DNA of 64,000 bases, taken from the NCBI RefSeq assembly GCF_040675855.1, contig NZ_JBEGIK010000001.1, positions 434,001 through 498,000 of the forward strand, read 5' to 3'. How positions within the stretch are numbered: position 1 is the first letter of the stretch; every line of letters starts with the position of its first letter. The notes beneath the pieces are model-generated. The model was not told the DNA's origin, did no database searches, and saw only the letters and a list, made by a program, of their open reading frames with translations. Both the position numbers and the translations under genes were made by a program. Shown here piece by piece: positions 1 to 8,058 of this stretch. This stretch comes from Microbacterium sp. LWH3-1.2. GTDB lineage: Bacteria; Actinomycetota; Actinomycetes; Actinomycetales; Microbacteriaceae.

Positions 1-1
1 T

Positions 2-208
2 GCTGCGGCCCGCCGCGTCGCGTTCGACGGCGTCCGCATCGGCACGCTGAACGCGAGCGGCGCCCGGCTCACCGACGTCGATCTGCGCGGCGCCGACCTC
101 GGCGAGGTGATCGGGATGGACGGGCTTCGCGGCGCGACCATCTCACCCGATCAGCTGCAGCTCATGGCACCGGCCCTCGCGGGCCTCGCCGGGATCGTCG
201 TCGAGTAG
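2..208 (+). CDS. pentapeptide-repeat protein, C-terminal fragment
   Basis: Open frame entering from the left edge and ending at TAG 206-208, so only about 68 C-terminal residues are visible. The peptide contains short A/N-L-x-x units (ARLTDVDLRGADL) typical of the right-handed quadrilateral beta-helix of pentapeptide-repeat proteins, followed by a hydrophobic tail. Such proteins are often scaffolds or DNA mimics; the role here cannot be read from the fragment. It converges on the cytochrome b gene ending at 219. Confidence 0.7.
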   Translation, partial: AAARRVAFDGVRIGTLNASGARLTDVDLRGADLGEVIGMDGLRGATISPDQLQLMAPALAGLAGIVVE

Positions 209-218
209 GCCGGTCGCG

Positions 219-1982
219 TCAGCGGCCGGTCACTTTGCCGAACAGGCGGGCGATCGGCGCCAGCACGAGCGGGCGCGCGGCGACCCAGGCGGCGGCGATC
301 ACGATGAGCGAGGCGGCGAAGAACCAGAAGCCGGTCCAGTTGTCGGTGTACGCGTCCGGGTCGATCGAGCCCTGCGCGGCGTACATGTGGTTCAGGTTGC
401 GCAGCGCCCCGGTCGCGAACACCAGGAACACGTGCACGGCGATGAACGCGACGAAGTACAGCATCACCGGGAAGTGCACCGCGCGGGCCCACTCGAGCGG
501 GTACGCCCTGTTCAGCCCGGCCGCGTTCTTCGGCCACACGTGGCTCATCCGCACGCCGGTCGCGATCGCGAGCGGCGCGGCCAGGAACACGGTCGCGAAG
601 TACGCGAGCTGCTGCAGCGAGTTGTAGTTCACCCAGCCGTTCTCGGTGGGCCAGTCCAGCGACACGTACTGCAGCCCCGCCGAGACCGCGTTGGGGAACA
701 CCTCCCACGACGTGGGCACGATCTTCATCCACTGCCCGGTCACGAACAGCAGCACCACGAAGATCACGCCGTTCACGATCCACAGGATGTCGAGCGACTG
801 GTGGAACCACAGGCTCAGGCTCATCTTGCGCCGGCCGTTGCTGCGCGGCGACCAGAACACGCTCGGCCGCTTGTCGGTGCGGACCTGCAGACCGGTGCGG
901 ATGATCAGCACCATCAGGAACACGTTGAAGAAGTGCTGCCACCCGAGCCACGCGGGGACACCGACCGGGGCCCCTTCGGGCAGGTGATACTCGCCCGGGT
1001 AGGCGGCGAGGAAGTCCACACCCCACTCGGTCGACAGCAGCCAGCGCACCGCGAACACCGCCATGCCCGCCGCGTACAGCACCCCGGCGCCACCCACGAT
1101 CACCGCCCCGACCCACTGGCCACGGGTGAACGGGCCGATGCGCTTCGGCTCCGGCCTGGCCGCCGGTCGGGTGCGCGCGGCCCTGCCCGCCCACACGGTG
1201 CGGTGAAACGGCAGCGGCTGAGACAGCGGGACTCCGGTGGCGGTGGCGGGCGCAGCGGGGGCGACGACCTCGGCAATTCGGGTCTCCGCAATGGCGCGAG
1301 TCCGGGCTGTCTCGACGGATGCCTCGACCGCGGCCGCGACGACGGGAGTCGGCGCGGCAGTGGCCGGGCGCGGAAGACCGGCGCGCACCACGCGCTCCGC
1401 CGGCGCTTCCGCAGCCGGCGCGGGCGCAGCATCCGTCACCGCAGCGGCGGTCGCGGTCGGCGCGAACCCAGCCGGCGGCCACGGCTCACCACCGGCGACC
1501 CGCGGAAGCCCGCGGCGGAGCGCCTTCGCACCCTCACCCGCAGCCGAAGGTGTCACCTGTTGCCCGGCCTCCGCGCCCGCGGCGACCACAGGTGGCACCT
1601 TGACGGGGGTCACCGCCTCCGAAGGTGTCGCTTCTGTTCGCGTGGCGGTCTCGGTGGCGACGACGGCTGCCACGTCCGTGGTGGCACCGGCCGCAGCGGC
1701 CGGGACAACGCCCGCCGGCGGCCACGGCTCACCCCCCGACACCCGCGGCAGGCCACGGCGAATCGCGCGCCCAGCCGACGCCACCCCAGCGACCTCGGGG
1801 GTCGCGAGGCGCGGGGTCGACGCGTCGGCTCCCGCGGGTCGTGCCACCACCTCGACGAGGGGCGCCTCCGCGGGCGCGACACCGTTGCCGTTCGTGCCGG
1901 GCGCGGCGCCCGCCGGAGGCCAGGGCTCACCGCCCGGCACACGCGGCAGACCCCGCCGCACCGAGGAACCGAACGTCGCCAT
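219..1982 (-). CDS. cytochrome b/b6-type membrane protein with three N-terminal RRGLPRV-GGEPWPP repeats
   Basis: 587 residues. Residues 1-270 are Ala/Pro/Val-rich and probably disordered, carrying three near-identical copies of [17 protein letters not shown] (residues 9-25, 75-91, 156-172) and a degenerate fourth (RAGLPRP at 200). The C-terminal 300 residues hold about five membrane helices with His residues in or near helices ([46 protein letters not shown]), as in the diheme cytochrome b subunits of formate dehydrogenase. It starts 6 nt after the etfA stop on the same strand, so it is probably cotranscribed with etfBA. I infer that it receives electrons from ETF or an ETF-linked dehydrogenase and passes them to quinone; no partner or haem ligand is proven. 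Confidence 0.85.
   Translation of the reverse strand: MATFGSSVRRGLPRVPGGEPWPPAGAAPGTNGNGVAPAEAPLVEVVARPAGADASTPRLATPEVAGVASAGRAIRRGLPRVSGGEPWPPAGVVPAAAAGATTDVAAVVATETATRTEATPSEAVTPVKVPPVVAAGAEAGQQVTPSAAGEGAKALRRGLPRVAGGEPWPPAGFAPTATAAAVTDAAPAPAAEAPAERVVRAGLPRPATAAPTPVVAAAVEASVETARTRAIAETRIAEVVAPAAPATATGVPLSQPLPFHRTVWAGRAARTRPAARPEPKRIGPFTRGQWVGAVIVGGAGVLYAAGMAVFAVRWLLSTEWGVDFLAAYPGEYHLPEGAPVGVPAWLGWQHFFNVFLMVLIIRTGLQVRTDKRPSVFWSPRSNGRRKMSLSLWFHQSLDILWIVNGVIFVVLLFVTGQWMKIVPTSWEVFPNAVSAGLQYVSLDWPTENGWVNYNSLQQLAYFATVFLAAPLAIATGVRMSHVWPKNAAGLNRAYPLEWARAVHFPVMLYFVAFIAVHVFLVFATGALRNLNHMYAAQGSIDPDAYTDNWTGFWFFAASLIVIAAAWVAARPLVLAPIARLFGKVTGR
1467..1958 (-). repeat. three spaced copies of a 17-residue coding repeat
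   Basis: Coding copies at 1908-1958, 1710-1760 and 1467-1517 specify [19 protein letters not shown]. Spacing is 66 and 81 residues with unrelated low-complexity Ala/Pro sequence between them. The conserved peptide against a drifting linker suggests a short linear binding motif kept in several copies rather than recent duplication slippage. Confidence 0.85.
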
Positions 1983-1988
1983 AACGGG

Positions 1989-2954
1989 CTACGCCTTCTT
2001 CGCCTCGAGCGCGGCGATCAGCTGCGGCACCACCGTGAACAGATCGCCGACGACGCCGAAGTCCGCGATCTCGAAGATCGGGGCGTCCGCGTCCTTGTTG
2101 ATCGCGACGATCGTCTTCGCGGTCTGCATACCGGCCTTGTGCTGGATCGCACCCGAGATGCCCAGCGCCACATACAGCTGCGGCGCCACCGACACCCCGG
2201 TCTGACCCACCTGATACGAATACGGCACGAAGCCCGCATCGACCGCGGCACGCGACGCGCCCACCGCCGCACCCAGCACGTCAGCCAGCTGCTCGACAAG
2301 CACGAACTTCTCCCCCGACCCCAGACCCCGCCCGCCCGACACCACCCTCGCCGCCCCCCGCAACTCCGGACGCGACGACGACACCACGGCCTCATCCACC
2401 GACGTCACCGTCGCCGCCTTCCGGCCGGAGGCGCGCACCTCGAGCGGCTCAGCCTCCACACCCGCGACCGCCTCGGCACGAGCATCGACCGAACCCTGCC
2501 GGATCGTGATCACCGGCGCACCCCACGTGACCGCCGAATCGACGTTATACGCCCCGCCGTAGACCGAGTGGTGCGCGACCACGCCCTCCGCATCGCGCGA
2601 CACCCCGACGGCATCGACCGCGACACCCGAACGGGTGCGGGCGGCGTACCGGCCCGCGACCTCACGACCCTCCACCGAGTTCGCCACCAGGATCGCGTCC
2701 GGCCGCACCAGATCCGCAGCCTCCGTCAGCGCGTCCACCCGCGGAACCGTCAGAGAGTCACCGGCCGGCGCGACCAGCACCACCGCAGCACCCACAGCCG
2801 CAGCATCCGCCGCCAACGCCGCATCGCCGACGATCACCGCGACCGGCGTACCCACCTGCGCGGCCGCACCCAAAAGCTCAGCCGCCGACTTCGCCAGCAC
2901 GCCCGAGGGCGTGGTGTCGAGCAGCACCAGGATCGAGTCATCCGCAAAAGCCAT
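1989..2954 (-). CDS. etfA: electron transfer flavoprotein alpha subunit
   Basis: 321 residues. The C-terminal half has the FAD-binding pattern of EtfA/FixB ([46 protein letters not shown]). With EtfB it accepts electrons from acyl-CoA dehydrogenases. I chose ATG 2954 over the in-frame GTG at 2960 because the GAGGGG Shine-Dalgarno (2963-2968) then sits 8-9 nt from the start rather than 2-3 nt. That ribosome site overlaps the etfB stop codon (2967-2969), so the two genes are translationally coupled. An acyl-CoA dehydrogenase lies at 6300-7487. Confidence 0.95.
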   Translation of the reverse strand: MAFADDSILVLLDTTPSGVLAKSAAELLGAAAQVGTPVAVIVGDAALAADAAAVGAAVVLVAPAGDSLTVPRVDALTEAADLVRPDAILVANSVEGREVAGRYAARTRSGVAVDAVGVSRDAEGVVAHHSVYGGAYNVDSAVTWGAPVITIRQGSVDARAEAVAGVEAEPLEVRASGRKAATVTSVDEAVVSSSRPELRGAARVVSGGRGLGSGEKFVLVEQLADVLGAAVGASRAAVDAGFVPYSYQVGQTGVSVAPQLYVALGISGAIQHKAGMQTAKTIVAINKDADAPIFEIADFGVVGDLFTVVPQLIAALEAKKA

Positions 2955-2966
2955 GTGCACGTCCCC

Positions 2967-3743
2967 TCACGCGAGCCGGTTCTGGATGAGGAAGTCCGCG
3001 AGCCTCAGCCCCGCATCCCCCTCGTCCACGATCTTCACACCGGCCGCACGCGGCGGCCTCTCACTCAGTCCGATCACGATCGACCGCGACGCACCCGGAT
3101 CGTGCGGATCGATCTCCAACTCAGCGAGCGACAGGATCTCGAACGGCTTCTTCTTCGCCGCCATGATGCCCTTGAAATTCGGGAACCGCGCATCAGGCAA
3201 CGCCTCAGTGACCGAGATCACCGCCGGCAGCACCGCCGCCACCTGCAACACCGCCCCGTCGGAAACCCGCGTGCCCGACACCCCACCCTCGCCGATCTCG
3301 ACCGCGCTCAAATACGTCGCCGACGGCACATCAAGGATCTCAGCCACCATCGCCGGAACGACCCCGCCCACCCCGTCCGTCGACAAGTTCCCACCGATCA
3401 CCAGATCGAACCCGATACGCTGCAACGCCGCCGCCAGCACCTCCGCCGTCAACCCCACATCCGCCCCCAGAAGACCATCGTCAACGACCTGCACCGCCGA
3501 CGCGGCACCCATCGCGAGCCCCTTACGCACCGTCCCCGCCGCCGACCCCGGCGTCATCGACAACACCACCACCTCGGTGCCCGGCGTCCTGTCCGCATAC
3601 GACAACGCCACCTCAAGCGCCCGCTCGCCGATCTCATCGATCACGGTCTCGCTCGCGCCACGATCCGCAAGCCCCGTCTCCAGCGACAGCTTGCGATCCC
3701 CGTACGTATCCGGGACTTCCTTGACCAGGACGACGATCCTCAT
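2967..3743 (-). CDS. etfB: electron transfer flavoprotein beta subunit
   Basis: 258 residues, normal length for EtfB/FixA. It shows the family N-terminus MRIVVLVKEVPDT, the nucleotide-loop region (IGGNLSTDGVGG) and the ETF-beta signature segment LPDARFPNFKGIMAAKKKP used to dock dehydrogenases. First gene of etfB-etfA-cytochrome b. A GAGGAG ribosome site lies 6 nt before the ATG, and a TAGACT -10 box on this strand (3768-3773) marks a promoter. Confidence 0.96.
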   Translation of the reverse strand: MRIVVLVKEVPDTYGDRKLSLETGLADRGASETVIDEIGERALEVALSYADRTPGTEVVVLSMTPGSAAGTVRKGLAMGAASAVQVVDDGLLGADVGLTAEVLAAALQRIGFDLVIGGNLSTDGVGGVVPAMVAEILDVPSATYLSAVEIGEGGVSGTRVSDGAVLQVAAVLPAVISVTEALPDARFPNFKGIMAAKKKPFEILSLAELEIDPHDPGASRSIVIGLSERPPRAAGVKIVDEGDAGLRLADFLIQNRLA

Positions 3744-3767
3744 GACGATCTCCTCACGCTGGGCATG

Positions 3768-3908
3768 AGTCTATGGCTCGCGCCGCAATGTACCCAATCC
3801 CGCGAAATGCACCGACCACGACCGACCCCGGAGCCGCCGTGTGTATACATAGAGCACCGATCCGCGGCATCCGTCGTCCATCGAGACGCCACCGGACCGA
3901 TACGGTGG
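3768..3908. promoter_or_regulatory. divergent etfB / marR control region
   Basis: Leftward: -10 TAGACT at 3768-3773 for etfB. Rightward: -10 TACGGT at 3901-3906 for marR, inside the inverted repeat CCACCG-N8-CGGTGG (3889-3908), a plausible autoregulatory MarR site. Between them the 8-nt palindrome TGTATACA (3842-3849) equals the site found upstream of the prp GntR gene near 16284, suggesting that an FCD-type GntR protein also acts here. Seen by eye only; no binding evidence. Confidence 0.5.
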
Positions 3909-3924
3909 GGACGAGGAGGTCGAC

Positions 3925-4461
3925 ATGGCAGCACCCCGGCGTCTCCCGGTCGACCCGATCGCCGAAGCCAAACGCCAGTGGATCGCCCATGGCTGGGAGG
4001 ACGCCGCCGCGGGCATGACCGCCGTGACCTCGATCATCCGCGCGCAGCAGCTGCTGTTCGCGCGCATCGACACCGCGCTGAAGCCGTTCGGCCTGTCGTT
4101 CGCGCGATACGAGATGCTGCGTCTCCTCGGTTTCACGAGAGAGGGACGGATGCCGATGGCCAGCGCCATCGCCCGCCTGCAGGTGCATCCGACCAGCGTG
4201 ACGAACACCGTCGACCGCCTCGCCCGGGACGGCCTCGTCTCGCGCGAGCCGCACCCCGGAGACGGGCGCGCGGCGATGCTCGTCCTCACCGACTCCGGCC
4301 GCGAGCTCGTGGAGCGCGCGACCGCGGCGCTCAACACCGAGGTCTTCGAGGACCCGGGGCTGTCGGACGCCGACACGACCGAACTCGTGCGCATCATCGC
4401 GCGCTTGCGCAAGGACGCCGGCGACTTCACCGAGCCGAGGCCCCAGCCCGACCCTCTCTGA
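3925..4461 (+). CDS. MarR family transcriptional regulator
   Basis: 178 residues, slightly long for MarR. Winged helix-turn-helix in the middle: MASAIARLQVHPTSVTNTVDRLARDGLVSREPHPGDGR is read in pieces as recognition helix (PTSVTNTVDRL) and wing (PGDGRAA). The start is supported by GAGGAGG about 6 nt upstream. It is divergent from etfBA and convergent with the enoyl-CoA hydratase gene (5-nt gap), so it may control acyl-CoA catabolism; the ligand is unknown. Confidence 0.92.
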   Translation: MAAPRRLPVDPIAEAKRQWIAHGWEDAAAGMTAVTSIIRAQQLLFARIDTALKPFGLSFARYEMLRLLGFTREGRMPMASAIARLQVHPTSVTNTVDRLARDGLVSREPHPGDGRAAMLVLTDSGRELVERATAALNTEVFEDPGLSDADTTELVRIIARLRKDAGDFTEPRPQPDPL

Positions 4462-4466
4462 CCCGG

Positions 4467-5243
4467 TCACCGGCCCGTGAAGTCGGGCGCGCGCTTCTCG
4501 CGGAAGGCGGCCATGCCCTCCTTCTGGTCCTCGGTGTCGAAGAGGCTCGCGAACACGTGCTTCTCGAGGCGCAGGCCCTCAGCCATGGGGGTCTCGAGCG
4601 CGGCGTCGAGCACGGCCTTCGCGGCGTACAGCGACGGGAGACTCTTGGACGCGATGGTCTCGGCGGTCTTCTGCGCCTCGGTGAGAAGGTCGGCGGCGGG
4701 GACGACCCGCGAGACGAGTCCGGACCGCTCGGCTTCCGCAGCATCCATCATCCGACCGGTGAGGATGAGCTCGGCGGCCTTGTAATAGCCGACGGCGCGG
4801 AGAAGGCGCTGCGAACCGCCCATGCCGGGGATGACCCCGAGGTTGATCTCGGGCTGGCCGAACTTGGCGGTGTCGGCGGCGAGGATGATGTCGCACATCA
4901 TCGCCAGCTCGCACCCGCCGCCCAGGGCGTAGCCCGAGACGGCCGCGATCACCGGCGTGCGCACGGCGGCGAACTGCGTCCAGCCGCCGAAGTGGTCGCC
5001 TATCAGCATCTCGAGCCCCGACTTGGACTCCATCTCCTTGATGTCCGCGCCCGCGGCGAACGCGCGCTCCGAGCCGGTCACGACGATCGCGCCGATCGCC
5101 TCATCGGCATCGAAGACGGATGCTGCGGCCACGACGTCGCGGCACACCTGTGAGTTCAGCGCGTTGAGCGCCTCCGGCCGGTTGAGCGTGATCCACCCCA
5201 CCCGGCCGCGGGTCTCGACCAGGATCGTCTCGTATTCGGTCAT
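4467..5243 (-). CDS. enoyl-CoA hydratase
   Basis: 258 residues, standard crotonase length. Both catalytic glutamates are present: [11 protein letters not shown] (E112) and [12 protein letters not shown] (E132), with the oxyanion-hole GGG. It hydrates 2-enoyl-CoA. With 3-hydroxyisobutyrate dehydrogenase and acyl-CoA dehydrogenase immediately upstream on the same strand, a role as methacrylyl-CoA hydratase in valine breakdown is likely, though general beta-oxidation cannot be excluded. Confidence 0.94.
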   Translation of the reverse strand: MTEYETILVETRGRVGWITLNRPEALNALNSQVCRDVVAAASVFDADEAIGAIVVTGSERAFAAGADIKEMESKSGLEMLIGDHFGGWTQFAAVRTPVIAAVSGYALGGGCELAMMCDIILAADTAKFGQPEINLGVIPGMGGSQRLLRAVGYYKAAELILTGRMMDAAEAERSGLVSRVVPAADLLTEAQKTAETIASKSLPSLYAAKAVLDAALETPMAEGLRLEKHVFASLFDTEDQKEGMAAFREKRAPDFTGR

Positions 5244-5272
5244 GTCTCTCCTCGGTTGCGGATTGCTGCTCG

Positions 5273-5355
5273 CCTGTCACATTGTGTCGCCCCCGGCAGC
5301 AGTTCGTGACAGGTGAACGGAATCCGGGCCAAGGGGATGCTGCTCACAGGTGAGC
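5273..5355. promoter_or_regulatory. three CAGGTGA-type repeats upstream of enoyl-CoA hydratase
   Basis: The 131-nt gap upstream of the hydratase holds CCTGTCAC (5273-5280) and its inverse GTGACAGG (5306-5313), plus a second direct copy of ACAGGTGA-A/G-CGG (5309-5320 and 5346-5357). The last lies in the palindrome GCTCAC-AG-GTGAGC (5342-5355). Three related sites in 85 nt look like a multi-site operator. The cognate regulator is not identifiable; the nearby MarR is one candidate. Confidence 0.5.
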
Positions 5356-5374
5356 GGTCGGGGCGGAGCTCGGG

Positions 5375-6274
5375 TCAGTCGGAGAACTCGCGGATCGAGT
5401 TGATGATGCCCGAGAAGTCCTGAACCGCTCCGGGTCCGTCGGCGTAGTGCGCGTAGATCTCGCGCGCGAGCATGCCCATGCGGGCGTCCACTCCGGTGAG
5501 CTGGACCGCCTGCTCGGCGAGACCCAGGTCCTTGTTCATGAGGGCGCCCGCGAAGCCGGGGCGATACTCCCGGTTCGCAGGGCTCGTGGGCACCGGCCCG
5601 GGCACGGGGCAGTTCGTCGTCAGCGCCCAGCACTGACCGGACGCGTTCGAAGCCACGTCGAAGAGGGCCTGGTGTGAGAGTCCCAGCCGCTCCCCCAGCA
5701 CGAACGCCTCGGCGACCGCGATCTGCGACACCGCGAGGATCATGTTGTTGCAGACCTTCGCGGCCTGGCCGAGCCCTGCCCCGCCGCAGTGCACGACCCG
5801 TCGGCCCATCGCCTCGAGGAGCGGCCTGGCCGCCTCGAAGTCGTCGTCCGTCCCGCCCACCATGAACGCGAGCGTGGCGTTCTCGGCGCCGACCACACCG
5901 CCAGACACCGGGGCGTCGAGCGAGCGGTGCCCGGCCGCCTCGGCGAGCGCGTGCGCGGCGCGTGCCTCATCCACGGCGATCGTCGAGCAGTCGATGAACA
6001 GTGCACCGGATGCCGCGACCCCGAGCAGACCCTCGGCTCCAGCGTCTCCGCGATACGCGTCGAGCACCTGCGCGCCGGTCTGGAACATCGTGATGACGAC
6101 GTCCGCGGCGGTGGCGGCATCCGTTCCCGAATCCGCGACGGCCAGCCCCGCGTCCCGTGCCGCATCGACCGCGGCGGGGAACACGTCGAAGCCGACCACC
6201 TCGTGGCCGGTGCCGGAGAGATTCCGCGCCATGGGCAGGCCCATGTGGCCCAGCCCCAGGAATGCGATCTTCAT
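5375..6274 (-). CDS. mmsB: 3-hydroxyisobutyrate dehydrogenase
   Basis: 299 residues. NAD-binding GLGHMGLPMARNL at the N-terminus, the substrate-binding signature DAPVSGGVVGAENATLAF (120-137) and the catalytic lysine K173 in GGAGLGQAAKVCNN, in the order expected for the beta-hydroxyacid dehydrogenase family. It oxidises 3-hydroxyisobutyrate to methylmalonate semialdehyde in valine degradation. 25 nt downstream of the acyl-CoA dehydrogenase on the same strand. No mmsA is visible in the window. Other beta-hydroxyacid dehydrogenases share these motifs; context favours HIBADH. Confidence 0.88.
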   Translation of the reverse strand: MKIAFLGLGHMGLPMARNLSGTGHEVVGFDVFPAAVDAARDAGLAVADSGTDAATAADVVITMFQTGAQVLDAYRGDAGAEGLLGVAASGALFIDCSTIAVDEARAAHALAEAAGHRSLDAPVSGGVVGAENATLAFMVGGTDDDFEAARPLLEAMGRRVVHCGGAGLGQAAKVCNNMILAVSQIAVAEAFVLGERLGLSHQALFDVASNASGQCWALTTNCPVPGPVPTSPANREYRPGFAGALMNKDLGLAEQAVQLTGVDARMGMLAREIYAHYADGPGAVQDFSGIINSIREFSD

Positions 6275-6299
6275 GTCGGACCTCCTCGTCCTGAGATCG

Positions 6300-7487
6300 T
6301 CAGTGCGCGAGCAGCTGGCGGCCGATGATCACGCGCATGATCTCGTTGGTCCCCTCCAGGATCTGATGCACGCGCAGGTCGCGGACCACCTTCTCGATCC
6401 CGTACTCGTGGAGGTAACCGTATCCGCCGTGCAACTGGAGGGCCTGATTGGCGACGGTGAAGCCCGCGTCCGTGGCGAACCGCTTGGCCATCGCGCATTG
6501 CGCGGTGACATCGTCATCAGGAGCGCCGGGTGCTTTCGCATCGAGGGCTGCGGCGGCGTCCCGCACGAGGGCGCGCGCCGCGCGCAGCTCGGTGGCCATG
6601 TCGGCGAGCGCGAACACGACCGCCTGCTTCTCGGCGAGCGGCTCGCCGAACGTGAACCGCTCGTGCACGTAGGCCACCGCGCGGTCGAGCGCCCACTGCG
6701 CGCCGCCCAGCGAGCACGCAGCGATGTTGATGCGGCCGCTGTCGAGCGCCGACATCGCGATCTTGAAGCCCTGCCCCTCACCGCCGAGGACGTTCGCCGC
6801 GGGCACCCGCACCTCGTCGAGGATCACCTGCCGCGTCGGCTGGGCGTTCCAGCCCATCTTGTGCTCGAGCTGACCGAACGAGAGCCCGGGGGTGTCAGCC
6901 GGCACGAGGAACGCGGTGATGCCGCGAGCGCCGGCATCGGCATCCGTGCGGGCCATGACGATGTAGACGGATGCCTCGCCGCCGCCGGAGATGAACTGCT
7001 TGACGCCGGTCAGCACGTACTCGTCGCCCGACCTGATCGCGCTCGTGGCGATCGCGGCGGCATCGGAGCCCGCACCCGGCTCGGTGAGACAGTAGCTGCC
7101 GAACCCCTGCATCGACGTCAGGAGCGGAAGCCACTCGTGGCGCTGAGTGTCGGTCGCGTAGGTGTCGATCATCCACGCGACCATGTTGTGGATGGAGATG
7201 TACGCGGCGATCGCCGGGTCGCCCTTCGCGAGCTCCTCGAAGATCAGCACCGTGTCCGAGCGCGAAAGGCCCGAGCCGCCGACGTCCTCGCGGACATAGA
7301 TGCCGCCGAGGCCGAGCTCGCCGCCGAGGTGCAGTGTCTCGCGGGGGAAATGCGACGTCGCGTCCCACTCCAGGGCGTGCGGCGCCAGTTCTGACTGCGC
7401 GAAATCGCGCACGGCTTCGATGATGGCTGCACGCTCGTCCTCGCTGATGGCGACGGGAGCGAGCACGGGGACAGGGGTGGCGTCCAT
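6300..7487 (-). CDS. acyl-CoA dehydrogenase (probably isobutyryl-CoA or short/branched chain)
   Basis: 395 residues. The FAD/substrate motifs FGSYCLTEPGAGSDAAA and ITAFLVPADTPGLSFG and the C-terminal catalytic glutamate in ILEGTNEIMRVIIGR are all present. It makes 2-enoyl-CoA and reduces ETF, which is encoded at 1989-3743. Start supported by GGAGAG about 6 nt before the ATG. The following hydroxyisobutyrate dehydrogenase and enoyl-CoA hydratase make isobutyryl-CoA the most economical substrate; this is inferred from context. Confidence 0.93.
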   Translation of the reverse strand: MDATPVPVLAPVAISEDERAAIIEAVRDFAQSELAPHALEWDATSHFPRETLHLGGELGLGGIYVREDVGGSGLSRSDTVLIFEELAKGDPAIAAYISIHNMVAWMIDTYATDTQRHEWLPLLTSMQGFGSYCLTEPGAGSDAAAIATSAIRSGDEYVLTGVKQFISGGGEASVYIVMARTDADAGARGITAFLVPADTPGLSFGQLEHKMGWNAQPTRQVILDEVRVPAANVLGGEGQGFKIAMSALDSGRINIAACSLGGAQWALDRAVAYVHERFTFGEPLAEKQAVVFALADMATELRAARALVRDAAAALDAKAPGAPDDDVTAQCAMAKRFATDAGFTVANQALQLHGGYGYLHEYGIEKVVRDLRVHQILEGTNEIMRVIIGRQLLAH

Positions 7488-7582
7488 TACGTCTCTCCGG
7501 TGAGTCAGGGTGACGGCTTCGTCACGACGTCCAGAATACTAGGACATCCATGTAATTGTTCGGTAATCCGTGCACCGACAGC

Positions 7583-7613
7583 GAGGCGGCCCCACTTCGG
7601 ATGGGGCCGCCTC
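7583..7613 (-). terminator. hairpin terminator after the YciI-like gene
   Basis: Perfect 12-bp inverted repeat, GAGGCGGCCCCA (7583-7594) and its complement (7602-7613), with a 7-nt loop. It lies 7 nt beyond the stop of the gene at 7620-7952. No T-run follows, which is usual in this GC class. Confidence 0.8.
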
Positions 7614-7619
7614 TGCGCG

Positions 7620-7952
7620 TCACTGGTCCCAGACCATGAACGGGCGCAGTTCCAGCTGTCCGTTGCGGGCCATCGGATGCCGCGACGCGATCTCGATCGC
7701 CTCTTCCAGGTTCTCGACCTCGAGGATGTCGAAGCCGCAGATCACCTCGGCCGTCTCGACGAACGGCCCGCGGCTCGTGAGCACCTTGCCGCCGCGCACC
7801 TTCACCACCGTGGAGTCGGCCTGCGGCGCGAGCACCTCGCCGATGACCCGCTTGCCGCTGGCGTCGAGCGGATCGACCCACAGGTCGACGTCCGACTCGT
7901 CGGCCTCCGCGTCGGGCTCGAGCGACGTGACGACGAACATCATGTACTTCAT
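7620..7952 (-). CDS. YciI/DGPF-domain protein
   Basis: 110 residues: MKYMMFVVTS start, GKVLTSRGPFVETAEVICGFDILEVENLEEAIEIASRHP core and an ELRPF end, matching the dimeric ferredoxin-like DGPF/YCII-related family often found next to ECF sigma factors. The SRGPF segment corresponds to the family DGPF motif. Biochemical role unknown. It is bounded by a strong hairpin downstream and a 106-nt upstream gap in which I see no clear regulatory site. Confidence 0.88.
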   Translation of the reverse strand: MKYMMFVVTSLEPDAEADESDVDLWVDPLDASGKRVIGEVLAPQADSTVVKVRGGKVLTSRGPFVETAEVICGFDILEVENLEEAIEIASRHPMARNGQLELRPFMVWDQ

Positions 7953-8058
7953 GGGGTGATCCTTCCGGTTGTGGGCGGCCGTCCGCCAGCCTCACTCCGG
8001 TCGTCGCGCGGCCGACGGCGAAGTCGACACTCCGGCACAGAACTTTTCCGACGCGTCC

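Noticed and set aside
387-5153. A very long open frame on the plus strand, antisense to the cytochrome b, etf and hydratase genes
   Set aside because: GC-rich DNA leaves antisense frames open; its peptide is Arg/His/Pro-rich noise with no domain, and the minus-strand genes are unambiguous.
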